DNA of 64,000 nt from DASUPK01 sp963763955 (GCA_963763955.1 CAVXQP010000016.1:372001-436000); one strand, 5' to 3'; shown: positions 42,011-50,726, numbered from the stretch's first letter. Translations and numbers: made by a program. The notes: generated by a model from the sequence alone, not told the origin.

Positions 42011-43144
42011 TCAGCCTCCGTTGCTCATCGCGGCCGCTGCCGGGTCGCCGGCGCTCTGGCTCGGCCCGAGCAGCCGCCTGAGCTCCTCGGGCACCGAAGC
42101 CCGCTGCTCGGCGAGCTGGCGCGAGATCCGCCCCAGACGGACCAGCTGCGCGAGATGCGCGTCCATCGTCTGCATCCCGATCGATCCCGAGGTCTGGATC
42201 GCGGAGTAGATCTGGTGCGTCTTGCCCTCGCGGATCAGATTGCGGACCGCCGGGGTCGGGGCCAGGATCTCACAGGCCACCACCCGGCCGGCCCCGTCCA
42301 CGGTGGGAAGCAGCTGCTGCGTGACGATTCCCTGCAGGCCGATCGAGAGCTGCATGCGGACCTGGGCCTGCTGCTGAGCCGGGAAGATGTCGATGATCCG
42401 GTCGACCGTCTGGGCGGTCGACTGCGTGTGCAGCGTGGCGAAGACGAGGTGCCCGGTCTCGGCCGCGGTCAGCGCCGTGGACATCGTCTCCAAATCCCGC
42501 ATCTCGCCGACGAGGATCACATCGGGGTCCTCGCGCAGTGCCGACTTCAGGGCGCTGGCGAAGTCCTCCGCGTCGGCCCCGATCTCGCGCTGGTTGACGA
42601 TGCAGGACTTATGCGTGTGGAGGAATTCGATCGGGTCCTCGATGGTGAGGATGTGCTCGTCCCTCTCCTGGTTGATGATGTCGAGCATCGCGGCGAGAGA
42701 GGTGGACTTACCGGAGCCCGTCGGCCCGGTGACCAGCACCAGGCCGCGGGGCTTGCGGGTCATCTCCTCGAGGACCCGCGGCAGCCCGAGCTCGTCCAGC
42801 CGCGGGATCTGATGTGGGATCCGGCGGAAGGCGGCGCTGATCGACCCGCGCTGGAAGAAACAGTTGACCCTGAACCGGGCGACCCCCGGCACCGCATAGG
42901 CGAGGTCGAGCTGCTTGTGGGACTCGAAGCGCTTGCGTTGGTCGTCGTTGAGGAGGCTGTAGACGGTGTCCCGGGTGAGCTGGGACGAGAGCGGCCCGTA
43001 TTCGTCCAGCCCGACGATCTTGCCGCGCACACGGATCGCAGGCGGGTACCCCGGCGTGAGATGGACGTCGGAGGCGCGCTCCTCGGCCATCCTGGTGAGG
43101 ATCTCCGCAAAGTCGAATTGGCGTGTTGCGGCAGCGGCTTCCAT
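42011..43144 (-). CDS. pilT: Type IV pilus retraction ATPase PilT
   Basis: 377 residues from the ATG at 43144 (AAGGAG immediately upstream; TTG at 43156 is the alternative). PAS-like N-domain, Walker A GPTGSGKST, Asp box TIEDPIEFLH, Walker B ILVGEMRD, His box HLVFATLHT, and the retraction-ATPase motif AVRNLIREGKTHQI. Powers pilus disassembly; twitching motility and DNA uptake follow. Confidence 0.93.
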   Translation of the reverse strand: MEAAAATRQFDFAEILTRMAEERASDVHLTPGYPPAIRVRGKIVGLDEYGPLSSQLTRDTVYSLLNDDQRKRFESHKQLDLAYAVPGVARFRVNCFFQRGSISAAFRRIPHQIPRLDELGLPRVLEEMTRKPRGLVLVTGPTGSGKSTSLAAMLDIINQERDEHILTIEDPIEFLHTHKSCIVNQREIGADAEDFASALKSALREDPDVILVGEMRDLETMSTALTAAETGHLVFATLHTQSTAQTVDRIIDIFPAQQQAQVRMQLSIGLQGIVTQQLLPTVDGAGRVVACEILAPTPAVRNLIREGKTHQIYSAIQTSGSIGMQTMDAHLAQLVRLGRISRQLAEQRASVPEELRRLLGPSQSAGDPAAAAMSNGG

Positions 43145-43195
43145 GCTCCTTACCAATCGTCCGTTGCGTGACCGCCCTTGACCCCCAAAAGTGGG

Positions 43196-45007
43196 TCAGC
43201 TGGCGACGCGCGAGACCTCCTGGACGCTGGTCAGCCCCGAGCGGACCTTCTCCAGTCCCGACTGCTTCAGGGTGAGCATCCCCTCCGCCATGGCCAGCTT
43301 CGCGATCTCGGCCTCGGAGGTGAGGTTGACGACCATCTCCTTGATCCCCTCGCTCAGCACCATCACCGAGTAGATGCCCATCCGGCCCCGGTAGCCGGAG
43401 CCGTGGCAGCGCTGGCAGCCCACCGGCTCGTAGGCCTCCAGGTCGGTGCCGACCCGGAAGCCTGCCTCCACCAGAACGCTTTGGCTGACCACCACGCGGC
43501 GCTTGCACTGTGGGCAGAGCGTTCGTGCGAGGCGCTGCGCGACCACGCACTCGATCGCCGAGGACGTGAGGAAGGACTCGATCCCCATCTCCTGCAGGCG
43601 TGTGATGGCGCCCGGCGCATCGTTCGTGTGCAGCGTGGTGAGCACCATGTGCCCGGTGAGCGCAGCCTCGATGCCGATGCGGGCCGTCTCGCTGTCGCGG
43701 ATCTCGCCGACCATGATCACGTCCGGATCCGCGCGCAGGACGGAGCGGAGCCCGGTGGCGAAGGTCAGGCCCGCCTTGCGGTGCACACCGATCTGGTTGA
43801 CGCCCGGCAGCCGGTACTCGACGGGGTCCTCGATCGTGACGATGTGCTTGTCCACGTTGTTGAGGTCCTGGAGGGCGGCGTAGAGGGTCGTCGACTTGCC
43901 GGCGCCCGTTGGGCCGGTGACCAGCACCGCGCCGTAGGGCTTGCGGAACGAGTTCTCGAAGCGCTGGCGGGGCTCCGCATCCATGCCGAGGTCATCGAGG
44001 GTGCGAAGCGCGTCGGCCTCATCGAGGATCCGGATCGAAGCCCCCTCCCCGGTCTGGGTGGGCAGGGTCGTCACGCGCAGGTCGATCCGCCGGTCCTCGA
44101 CCATCACCCCGACGCGCCCGTCCTGCGGCACCCGCTTCTCCGCGATGTCGAGCTCGCTCATGATCTTGATCCGCGAGATCACCCCGGCGACCATCCGCTT
44201 CGGGACGCGGGCGGTCTCCTGAAGGACGCCGTCGACGCGGAACCGGATCCGCATGTCGTCGTCAGCGGGCTCGAAGTGGATGTCGGAGGCCTTCTCGGCG
44301 ACGGCCTGGCCGAGGATGCTGTTCACGAGCTTGATGACGGGGCCATCCTGGGCCGAGGCGCGCAGGTCGGTGATCTCGGCGGGGCCCTCCTCGAGCGACT
44401 CCTCGTCATCCTCCGCGATCGCGTCGGCGACGGTGCTCTGCATCGTGCTGAGCTTCGTGATCACGCCCTCGATGTCGCCCGCCGACGCGACGGCGACGGC
44501 GCAGTTGAGTCCGGTCGCCATCTGCACGTCGTCCAGCGCCAACAGGTTGGTCGGGTCGGCCATTGCGAGCAGGAGGGTGTTCTCGTCGATGAACGAGACC
44601 GGCAGCACCTGGTGTCGACGCGCCGACTTGGCGGGAACCAGGTTGGCTGCGCCCATATCGACGTCGAAGAGCGCGAGGTCGACGTAGTCGAGCCCGTAGC
44701 GCTCGGCCGTCGCCCTGGAGAGCTGCTCGAAGTCGATCGCCCCCTGCTCCGTCAGCAGCTCCTCGGGCCGGCGGCCCGCGGCCCGTGACTGAGTGATCGC
44801 CTGGTCGACCTGCTCGCGGGTCGCGTAGCCGAGGTCGACGATCGCGTCGGTGATGAAGCCGCCGGAGTGCCCGCGGCGCATCGGCGGGATCAGGCCGGGG
44901 GTGCCGCTTGACTCCGCCTCGTCGCCCGGGGCCGCGGCCTGCGCGGCGCTCGCCCCGGGGTCGTTGGGGCCGGGAAGCGGTCGCAGGTAGTCAGGCAGCT
45001 CCCGCAT
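43196..45007 (-). CDS. pilB: Type IV pilus extension ATPase PilB
   Basis: 603 residues. N-terminal MshEN/T2SSE_N-type domain (about 55-180; LGYATREQVDQAI, GRRPEELLTEQGAI), a class known to bind c-di-GMP in other PilB/MshE proteins. Motor core: Walker A GPTGAGKST, TIEDPVEYR, Walker B IMVGEIRD, TLHTNDAPGAI. A tetracysteine zinc site is present (CPQC...CQRC). Extension motor for the pilus. Confidence 0.94.
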   Translation of the reverse strand: MRELPDYLRPLPGPNDPGASAAQAAAPGDEAESSGTPGLIPPMRRGHSGGFITDAIVDLGYATREQVDQAITQSRAAGRRPEELLTEQGAIDFEQLSRATAERYGLDYVDLALFDVDMGAANLVPAKSARRHQVLPVSFIDENTLLLAMADPTNLLALDDVQMATGLNCAVAVASAGDIEGVITKLSTMQSTVADAIAEDDEESLEEGPAEITDLRASAQDGPVIKLVNSILGQAVAEKASDIHFEPADDDMRIRFRVDGVLQETARVPKRMVAGVISRIKIMSELDIAEKRVPQDGRVGVMVEDRRIDLRVTTLPTQTGEGASIRILDEADALRTLDDLGMDAEPRQRFENSFRKPYGAVLVTGPTGAGKSTTLYAALQDLNNVDKHIVTIEDPVEYRLPGVNQIGVHRKAGLTFATGLRSVLRADPDVIMVGEIRDSETARIGIEAALTGHMVLTTLHTNDAPGAITRLQEMGIESFLTSSAIECVVAQRLARTLCPQCKRRVVVSQSVLVEAGFRVGTDLEAYEPVGCQRCHGSGYRGRMGIYSVMVLSEGIKEMVVNLTSEAEIAKLAMAEGMLTLKQSGLEKVRSGLTSVQEVSRVAS

Positions 45008-45016
45008 GGGAGCGCC

Positions 45017-45652
45017 TCATCTCGGGCTGTACGGCAGGTCGTCCTTGCCGGAGTAGAGAGCGTCGTGGACCGACTGGACCACGGCCTGCGAGTCGCGGAA
45101 GCCGTAGGAGACCTGCGCCTCGGGCACGGCGCCGCTCACCCGTTTGGGTCGCACGATGACGAGGGCGGGGACCTGTGAGACCCCGACCCCCTGGGTGATC
45201 CTCGAGTACCGGGCGATCTTGTTCGCCCGCGCCACGAAGACGGCCAGGCGGGAGTCTGCGGAGAGGGAGCGGACGGAGCTCTGCACCAGCCGGTCGTCGA
45301 TCCCACCGCGCCGGACCAGCAGCAGGACGACCGTGTCGCCGCGCTTCCAGGCCGTGATCACCGGGCGCGGCAGACCCCGGCCAGGTACCAGCGCCTCCGG
45401 TGACACCGTCTGGGGAGCCGGCGCAGCAGTGGACCCTGCCGCAGCGCCCGTCGAGGGCGCGGCGGGCGTCGACTTGACCGTCAGATCGACGGAGCCGCTC
45501 GGGGTGGTGAGCTGCGCGCTGCTGGTGCTCGTGTTCGAGTCGCTCTTCTTGTGGCCCAGGAACTGCGGCGCCAGCATCACGCCGGCCACCAGCACCAGCA
45601 CGGCCACTACGGCCAGCTGCACCATCGGGTTGTTGTTGATGGCCTCCCTCAT
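45017..45652 (-). CDS. Membrane-anchored protein with thioredoxin-like fold, no CxxC
   Basis: 211 residues: one membrane helix (VQLAVVAVLVLVAGVMLAPQF), an Ala/Ser/Thr/Pro-rich linker (about 40-85), then a domain with thioredoxin-like order (DTVVLLLVRRGGIDDRLVQSSV, VSQVPALVIVRPK with the cis-Pro position). The catalytic Cys pair is missing. Located between pilU-like and pilB genes and overlapping the former by 4 bp, so probably a pilus accessory protein. Confidence 0.7.
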   Translation of the reverse strand: MREAINNNPMVQLAVVAVLVLVAGVMLAPQFLGHKKSDSNTSTSSAQLTTPSGSVDLTVKSTPAAPSTGAAAGSTAAPAPQTVSPEALVPGRGLPRPVITAWKRGDTVVLLLVRRGGIDDRLVQSSVRSLSADSRLAVFVARANKIARYSRITQGVGVSQVPALVIVRPKRVSGAVPEAQVSYGFRDSQAVVQSVHDALYSGKDDLPYSPR

Positions 45653-46755
45653 CCGACCACCTGCTCGATTCCGCTCGCTCGCTGGCCCTTCGCGGCGAGC
45701 ATCAGCTTGAAGTCGTGCGGGCTCGACGCGGTCTCCATCGCGACCTCCTCGGAGACGATTCCGTCGGTCACGTAGCCGAGCAGCGCCTGGTCGAAGGTCT
45801 GCATGCCGTAGAAGTCGCCCTCGGAGATCACCTCCGTGATCCGCCCGGTCTCCTCCGGATTCATGATCAGGTCCTGGATCCGCCCCGTCACGACCATCAC
45901 CTCGGAGACGGCGACCCGGCCCTCGCGATCGATCCGCGGCACCAGCCGCTGCGAGATCGCGCCCTTCAGCGTCGAGGCCAGCATCACCCGCGCCTGCTGC
46001 TGCAGATGCGGCGGGAAGAAGTCGATGATTCGGTTGATCGTCTCGCTGGCGTCGAGGGTGTGGAGCGTCGACATCACGAGATGGCCGGTCTCCGCCGCTG
46101 ACAGCGCGGTGCGGACGGTCTCCTCGTCGCGCATCTCCCCGATCAGGATCACGTCCGGGTCCTGCCGGAGGACGCGCCGCATCGCCTTGGCGAAGCTGGC
46201 GGTGTCCGACCCGACCTCGCGCTGGTTGATGATCGAGAGCTTGTCGCGGTGGAGGTACTCGATCGGGTCCTCCATCGTCACAACGTGACGGGCCCGGGTC
46301 GAGTTGATGTGATCGATCATCGCCGCCAGCGTGGTCGACTTGCCCGAGCCGGTCGTCCCGGTCAGCAGGATGATTCCGCGGGGCTCCTCGGCGAGCCGCC
46401 GAACCACCTCGGGGAGCCCGAGGTCATCGATTGTCCTGACCTGGAAGGGGATCGCGCGGAGCGCGATCGAGATGGCGCCCCGCTGGCGGAAGGCGTTGAC
46501 ACGGAAGCGCGAAACGCCCTCGAGCTCATACGAGAAGTCGACCTCGCCGCTCTCCGCGAACTCGGCGAACTGATGCTCCTGCGCGATCGTACGCAGCGCT
46601 CGCTCGGTGTCGTCCGGCGTGAGGGAGCCGGCATCCTTGAGCGCCCAGAGATCGCCATGGACCCTCGCCACCGGTGGCGAGTCCACCTTCACATGGAGGT
46701 CGGATCCCTCCCGCTCGACCATGTAGGCGAGCGCTTCGTTGATATCGAACCCCAT
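45649..46755 (-). CDS. Second PilT-family ATPase (PilU-like)
   Basis: 368 residues with the same motor motifs as PilT (GTTGSGKST, TMEDPIEYLH, ILIGEMRDEETV, HLVMSTLHT) but GRIQDLIMNPEETGRI in place of the AIRNLIRE motif, as in PilU. Likely assists PilT under load. First gene of the extension-motor operon. The ATG at 46755 follows GCGAGGG. Confidence 0.9.
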   Translation of the reverse strand: MGFDINEALAYMVEREGSDLHVKVDSPPVARVHGDLWALKDAGSLTPDDTERALRTIAQEHQFAEFAESGEVDFSYELEGVSRFRVNAFRQRGAISIALRAIPFQVRTIDDLGLPEVVRRLAEEPRGIILLTGTTGSGKSTTLAAMIDHINSTRARHVVTMEDPIEYLHRDKLSIINQREVGSDTASFAKAMRRVLRQDPDVILIGEMRDEETVRTALSAAETGHLVMSTLHTLDASETINRIIDFFPPHLQQQARVMLASTLKGAISQRLVPRIDREGRVAVSEVMVVTGRIQDLIMNPEETGRITEVISEGDFYGMQTFDQALLGYVTDGIVSEEVAMETASSPHDFKLMLAAKGQRASGIEQVVG

Positions 46756-46823
46756 CCCTCGCCATATCGGGCGTGGGAGGCGATCGCTACATCAGCAGTA
46801 TTGGGTGCGCCGTCGAGGGAGCA

Positions 46824-47129
46824 CTATGGGCGAATCTCCTCGACCACCTCGTAGATCCCCTCGAGCGGGATGTCCTTGACGTGCCTGTCCATCTCCTCCC
46901 GGCGCTTCGCCTCGGATACGGCGTCGCCCCTGATCGTGTCTTTCGACTCGCGGTCGACGTCGAAGATGCCGAACGAGATCACCTCGTCCTCGTCCTTGAT
47001 GCTCCGTGCGTGATAGATGACCGTGCCGTCAGGGAATCCGGCAGTGTCCTCGTCGCTAGGGGCCCACGCCTCCCGAAATTGCTCCCAGTGACCCGGCTTC
47101 AGGTGCCGTCCGCTGAAGAAGACCAGCAT
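46824..47129 (-). CDS. Small uncharacterised protein, possible dimeric alpha/beta barrel
   Basis: 101 residues. MLVFFSGRHLKPGHWEQFREAW has the opening of antibiotic-biosynthesis-monooxygenase-like (ABM) ferredoxin folds, with a late IYEVVEEI strand. No active-site residue can be assigned. Stand-alone gene. Confidence 0.65.
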   Translation of the reverse strand: MLVFFSGRHLKPGHWEQFREAWAPSDEDTAGFPDGTVIYHARSIKDEDEVISFGIFDVDRESKDTIRGDAVSEAKRREEMDRHVKDIPLEGIYEVVEEIRP

Positions 47130-47164
47130 GCCTACTCCTCTCCTCGCTTGGTAGTGCGGGAGAG

Positions 47165-47213
47165 TACGGCTTCGCCCTTCGCTCCTGAAGCGAGCGTCCT
47201 GGTGGCCGCTAGG
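47165..47213. repeat. Intergenic repeat family A, partial copy
   Basis: Half of a family A element (TACGGCTTCGCCC, TTCGCTCCTGAAG, CCTGGTGGCCGCTAG) directly after the sigma-factor gene; it supplies that gene's TAG stop. Confidence 0.6.
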
Positions 47214-48309
47214 CGACTTCGCGGAGCTTCTGTGCCTCAGCCAGCGACTGAAGCTTCTTGAGGCTCTGGTTCTCGATCTGCCGGATCCGCTCGCGGGTGA
47301 CGTTGAAGGTCCGGCCGACCTCGTCCAGTGTCCGCGGATGCTCGCCGCCGAGCCCGTAGCGGAGCTCGAGCACGCGGCGCTCGCGGTAGGAGAGGTTCTC
47401 GAGGGCCTCCTTCAGCGCCTCCTTGGTGAGCAGCTCGGCGGCACGCTCGAAGGGGGACTCGGCCCGCTCATCGGCGATGAACTGCCCGAACTCCGACTCC
47501 TCCTCGTCGCCGACAGGCTTCTCGAGTGAGACCGGCGCCTGCGCCGAGCGCTTGATGGAGTCGACCTCCTCGGGCTCGATCCCGGTGACCTCGGCGATCT
47601 CCTCCGGCGTCGGCTCGCGGCCCAGCTCGGTGACCAGCTTGCGCTCCGCGCGGCCGATCTTGTTCAGCTTCTCGACGACGTGGACCGGGATGCGAATGGT
47701 CCGCGCCTTGTCGGCGAGCGCACGGGCGATCGCCTGGCGGATCCACCAGGTCGCATAGGTCGAGAACTTGAAGCCCTTGCGGTAGTCGAACTTCTCCGCC
47801 GCGCGAACCAGGCCGAGCGTGCCCTCCTGGATCAGGTCGAGGAAGGGCAGGCCCTGGTTGCGGTAGTTCTTGGCGATCGAGACGACCAGGCGAAGGTTCG
47901 ACTCGACCATCTTCTGCTTGGCGTCGAGGTCGCCGCGCTCGATGCGCTTGGCGAGCTCGACCTCCTCGGCGGCGGTGAGCAGCCTGACCTTGCCGATGTC
48001 CTTGAGGAAGAGCTGCAGGGAATCGGTGGTCATGTCCGGCTTCAGGTCGAGCGCCTTCTTGCGACTGCGACCTCGCTTGCCGTCGGAGCGCTCGTTCTCG
48101 GCGGCGGCCTTCTGAGCCGGGTCGAGGTCCTCGACCAGCTCGATGCCGGCCTTCTCCAGATGGCCGTACAGGTCCTCGACGTCGGACTCGTCGAGCTCCA
48201 CCTCCGACACGGCGGTCGCGACGTCACCGAAGGTCAGCACGCCGAGCTGCTGGCCCCTGGTGACCAGCGTCTTCACTTCTTCAAGTTCTTGGATCTCCGC
48301 TACGAGCAT
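47209..48309 (-). CDS. rpoD: Primary RNA polymerase sigma factor (SigA/RpoD)
   Basis: 366 residues, all sigma70 regions: region 1.1-like N-terminus (1-90), 1.2 (SLQLFLKDIGKVRLLTAAEE), 2 (NLRLVVSIAKNYRNQGLPF, FDYRKGFKFSTYATWWIRQ), 3, and 4 (LSYRERRVLELRYGL, VTRERIRQIENQ). The region 2.4 and 4.2 residues are standard, so it should read TTGACA/TATAAT-type promoters. Upstream lie two promoter-like sequences and a terminator-like hairpin. Confidence 0.95.
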   Translation of the reverse strand: MLVAEIQELEEVKTLVTRGQQLGVLTFGDVATAVSEVELDESDVEDLYGHLEKAGIELVEDLDPAQKAAAENERSDGKRGRSRKKALDLKPDMTTDSLQLFLKDIGKVRLLTAAEEVELAKRIERGDLDAKQKMVESNLRLVVSIAKNYRNQGLPFLDLIQEGTLGLVRAAEKFDYRKGFKFSTYATWWIRQAIARALADKARTIRIPVHVVEKLNKIGRAERKLVTELGREPTPEEIAEVTGIEPEEVDSIKRSAQAPVSLEKPVGDEEESEFGQFIADERAESPFERAAELLTKEALKEALENLSYRERRVLELRYGLGGEHPRTLDEVGRTFNVTRERIRQIENQSLKKLQSLAEAQKLREVA

Positions 48310-48382
48310 TCGCCTACGCTCTTCCTTCCTGGGTGTCTTCCGATTTCCTGGCTATCCGGGTCTTTACCCAATTCTGGTCGGC

Positions 48383-48410
48383 CTTAGATGATGTCGGCCG
48401 CTGACGTCAA
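48383..48410 (-). promoter_or_regulatory. Candidate rpoD-proximal promoter
   Basis: On minus: TTGACG (48410-48405), 16-bp spacer, TCTAAG (48388-48383), about 75 bp upstream of the sigma-factor start. Good -35, fair -10. Confidence 0.4.
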
Positions 48411-48437
48411 ACCTTTACTTCAAACCCCCTCAAAGGC

Positions 48438-48474
48438 CACAAAAACGCGGAGCGGGCAAGCCGCCTCCGCGTTT
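48438..48474 (-). terminator. Intrinsic terminator upstream of rpoD
   Basis: On minus, stem arms AAACGCGGAG and CTCCGCGTTT (extended by CGG/CCG with one bulge) close a short loop and run into TTTTT. Ends transcripts from the promoter at 48558-48586, or attenuates rpoD. Confidence 0.7.
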
Positions 48475-48486
48475 CGTCACCTTCGC

Positions 48487-48528
48487 CATCAAACGGGTCG
48501 CGCCTCGCGGCGCGCCCTCGCATATGCC
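48487..48528. repeat. Dispersed repeat family B, copy 2
   Basis: CATCAAACGGGTCGCGCC...GCGCCCTCGCATATGCC. Same layout as 20118-20157 and 51304-51345. Its ATG opens a frame that is in phase with yihY, 168 bp upstream of the start chosen here. Confidence 0.6.
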
Positions 48529-48557
48529 TCGCGAGTCTTCCTCAAACGTCCGCCCTC

Positions 48558-48586
48558 ATGGTAGCCACTTCACTTTTTGTAGTCAA
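48558..48586 (-). promoter_or_regulatory. Near-consensus sigma-A promoter
   Basis: TTGACT (48586-48581), spacer 17 bp, TACCAT (48563-48558) on minus. The best housekeeping promoter match I found in the window; faces the sigma-factor gene. Confidence 0.65.
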
Positions 48587-48691
48587 CGCGTGCGACAGGC
48601 GTCGCAAGCCTTGCTTCCGCACAAAGACACGCAGCCTGCGCGAAAGTTCCGGACGCCCATCGAGGTACCCCAGCCCGGGCGTCCGTTACGC

Positions 48692-49582
48692 ATGAGTGTC
48701 TGGCCGCTCAGTGGAGCCGAGCCGAGCTATCCCCGCTGGCAGCTCTGGCGCCACCCCTGGACCCGTGCCTTCTGGAACCGCGCCTACAAGGAGAACATCA
48801 CCGGACTCGCCGGGATGGTCGCCTACAACCTGATGCTCGCCGTCTTCCCCTTCGCCCTGCTCGTCCTGTTCGTCTTCGGCCAGGTCGTGAACAGCCCCAA
48901 CGTCGAGCACAGCGTCATCCTCGACATCCAGCGACTCTTCCCGAACATCGAGCAGGCCACCCTGCAGGATGCGATCGACCGCGTCCGCGCCAGCTCCACC
49001 ACGATCGGAATCGCGGCGATCGTCGGCGGGATCTGGATCGGCGCCTCCTTCTGGGGCGCGATGGACACCGCCTTCTGCCGGATCTACCACGTCGAGTGCC
49101 GCGGCTGGGTGCAGCAGAAACGCTGGTCGCTGGTGATGCTGCTCGGGCTGGTCCTGCTGCTCCTCGCCAGCGTCACCGTCCCGACCATCGAGAGCGCGGT
49201 GTTGTCGAGTGCGGACAACCTGCCCTTCGGGCTGTCCAACTTCGACGTCACGAGGACGACGATCGTCGTGATCGGCGGTCTGGTGGCCACCTTCCTGATC
49301 GTCGCGTCGATCTACTGGGCGGTCCCAAAGGGGCACATGCCGTGGCGCTCGGTCTGGCCCGGGGCTCTCGCCTTCGCCCTGGTCACCTCGGCGGGCAACT
49401 ACATCTTTCCCCTGTACTTGACCACCGTCTCCGACCTGCACCGGATCGGCGGGACGATCGGGTTCATCCTCATCGCCCTGGTCTGGTTCTACGCGATCAG
49501 CCTGACACTGCTGGCCGGCGCGGTGATCAACTCGCTGCGCCACGAGCGGGACGACACCGGCGCTCTCCCGCTGGATGGCTGA
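48692..49582 (+). CDS. YihY/UPF0761 family inner membrane protein
   Basis: 296 residues, about six membrane segments (MVAYNLMLAVFPFALLVLFVFG; IGIAAIVGGIWIGASFWGAM; WSLVMLLGLVLLLLASVTVP). Family sometimes called ribonuclease BN-like, though nuclease activity is not supported; RIGGTIGFILIALVWFYAIS is a family signature. ATG at 48692 chosen; an in-frame ATG at 48524 inside the family B repeat would add 56 poorly conserved residues. The stop TGA is the first triplet of family A copy 3. Confidence 0.85.
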   Translation: MSVWPLSGAEPSYPRWQLWRHPWTRAFWNRAYKENITGLAGMVAYNLMLAVFPFALLVLFVFGQVVNSPNVEHSVILDIQRLFPNIEQATLQDAIDRVRASSTTIGIAAIVGGIWIGASFWGAMDTAFCRIYHVECRGWVQQKRWSLVMLLGLVLLLLASVTVPTIESAVLSSADNLPFGLSNFDVTRTTIVVIGGLVATFLIVASIYWAVPKGHMPWRSVWPGALAFALVTSAGNYIFPLYLTTVSDLHRIGGTIGFILIALVWFYAISLTLLAGAVINSLRHERDDTGALPLDG

Positions 49583-49682
49583 CGGCTTCGCCATCAGATC
49601 GCGGCCACAGGCGGCCGCCCCACCTAAGTCGCTTCGGGCTTCGCCCTGCGCTCCGAAGTGGAGCGGCCTGGTGGCCGCTAGC
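49580..49682. repeat. Intergenic repeat family A, copy 3
   Basis: 103-bp copy filling the gap between convergent yihY and glpX; it provides the stop codon of both (TGA on plus, TAG on minus). Contains hairpins GGGC-TTC-GCCC and CGCTCC...GGAGCG. Confidence 0.8.
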
Positions 49683-50709
49683 CGTACCGACCGCCCACCA
49701 CCTCGCGCAGCTTCGGCCGGTTGTGCGTCGCCTGCACGCGTCGCACGGTGCCCGAGCGCGAGCGCATCACCAGCGACTCGGTGGTCGCGTGGCCGTCGTC
49801 GAGATAGCGGACTCCGGCGAGCAGGTCACCGTCCGTGACGCCCGTCGCGGCGAAGAAGACGTCGTCGCCGGTGACGAGATCGTCGGTGTCGAGCACGCGA
49901 TCGAGGTCGTAGCCGGCATCCTCGGCCGCCTTGCGCTCATCGTCGTCCCTGGGCCAGAGACGGCCGAGGATCCGCCCGCCGAGGCACTTGATGGCCGAAG
50001 CCGAGAGCACGCCCTCCGGCGTGCCACCGACGCCCCAGAGCAGGTCGATTCCCGTGTTCGGCATCACGGCGAACAGCGAGGCGGCCACGTCGCCGTCGGA
50101 GATGAAGCGGATGCTGGCGCCGACCTCGCGCAGCGCCTCCACCGCCTGCTCGTGACGAGGCCGGTCGAGCATGATGACGGTGACGTCGCCGGTCTCCCCA
50201 CCCTTCCGCTGGGCGATCTTGCGGACCACGTCCTCGAGCGTGTCGGTGAGGCTGATCAGGTCGGCGGCGCGTGGGCCGGTCGCGATCTTCTCCATGTACA
50301 CGCACGGGCCCGGGTCGAACATCGTGCCCCTCTCTGAGAGCGCGATCACTGAGAGCGCGGAGGGCTGGCCGCGGGCGGTCAGCGTGGTGCCCTCGAGCGG
50401 GTCGACGGCGATGTCGACGACCGGCGGACTGCCGTCGCCGATCTCCTCGCCGTTGTAGAGCATGGGTGCCTCGTCCTTCTCGCCCTCGCCGATCACGACG
50501 ATCCCGTCCATGGGAACGGTGTCGAGCATCAGGCGCATCGCGTCGACGGCGGCGCCGTCGGCGCTCTCCTTCTCACCACGGCCGACCCAGCGGCCGGCCG
50601 CCAACGCGCCGGCCTCCGTGACGCGGACGAGCTCGAGCGCCAGGTTGCGGTCCGGATGCGACGGGTCGCGGACGTCGTGCGAGATCACGTGTTGGTCGGC
50701 TTCGGCCAC
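49678..50709 (-). CDS. glpX: Fructose-1,6-bisphosphatase class II GlpX
   Basis: 343 residues. Gluconeogenic phosphatase, lithium-sensitive inositol-phosphatase superfamily fold. Motifs: GEGEKDEAPML (metal-binding Glu/Asp, about 74-84), VDPLEGTTL (about 102-110), and WGVGGTPEGVLSA. Actinobacteria commonly depend on GlpX as the only FBPase. Confidence 0.95.
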   Translation of the reverse strand: MAEADQHVISHDVRDPSHPDRNLALELVRVTEAGALAAGRWVGRGEKESADGAAVDAMRLMLDTVPMDGIVVIGEGEKDEAPMLYNGEEIGDGSPPVVDIAVDPLEGTTLTARGQPSALSVIALSERGTMFDPGPCVYMEKIATGPRAADLISLTDTLEDVVRKIAQRKGGETGDVTVIMLDRPRHEQAVEALREVGASIRFISDGDVAASLFAVMPNTGIDLLWGVGGTPEGVLSASAIKCLGGRILGRLWPRDDDERKAAEDAGYDLDRVLDTDDLVTGDDVFFAATGVTDGDLLAGVRYLDDGHATTESLVMRSRSGTVRRVQATHNRPKLREVVGGRYG

Positions 50710-50726
50710 GCTTAGAGGCTAAAGGT

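Larger units (their letters stand above)
48438..48551 (-). ncRNA. Candidate small RNA or rpoD leader
   Basis: About 114 nt between a consensus promoter and an intrinsic terminator, 5' end near 48551. It contains a complete family B repeat (48487-48528), a GC palindrome (GCGCGCCGCGAGGCGCG). It may be a free RNA or the attenuated leader of rpoD, 130 nt further on. No good coding frame: short ORFs present lack ribosome-binding sites. Confidence 0.45.

Noticed and set aside
36126..44788. Several 300-630-aa plus-strand frames across the pilus locus
   Set aside because: Antisense shadows of recognisable pil genes.
31797..46755. Missing PilQ secretin as evidence of an incomplete system
   Set aside because: Single-membrane bacteria do not need an outer-membrane secretin; the locus is otherwise complete.
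46755..46790. Sigma28-type promoter (CCGATAT) before the PilU-like gene
   Set aside because: No TAAA at the required distance and the -10 would leave almost no leader.
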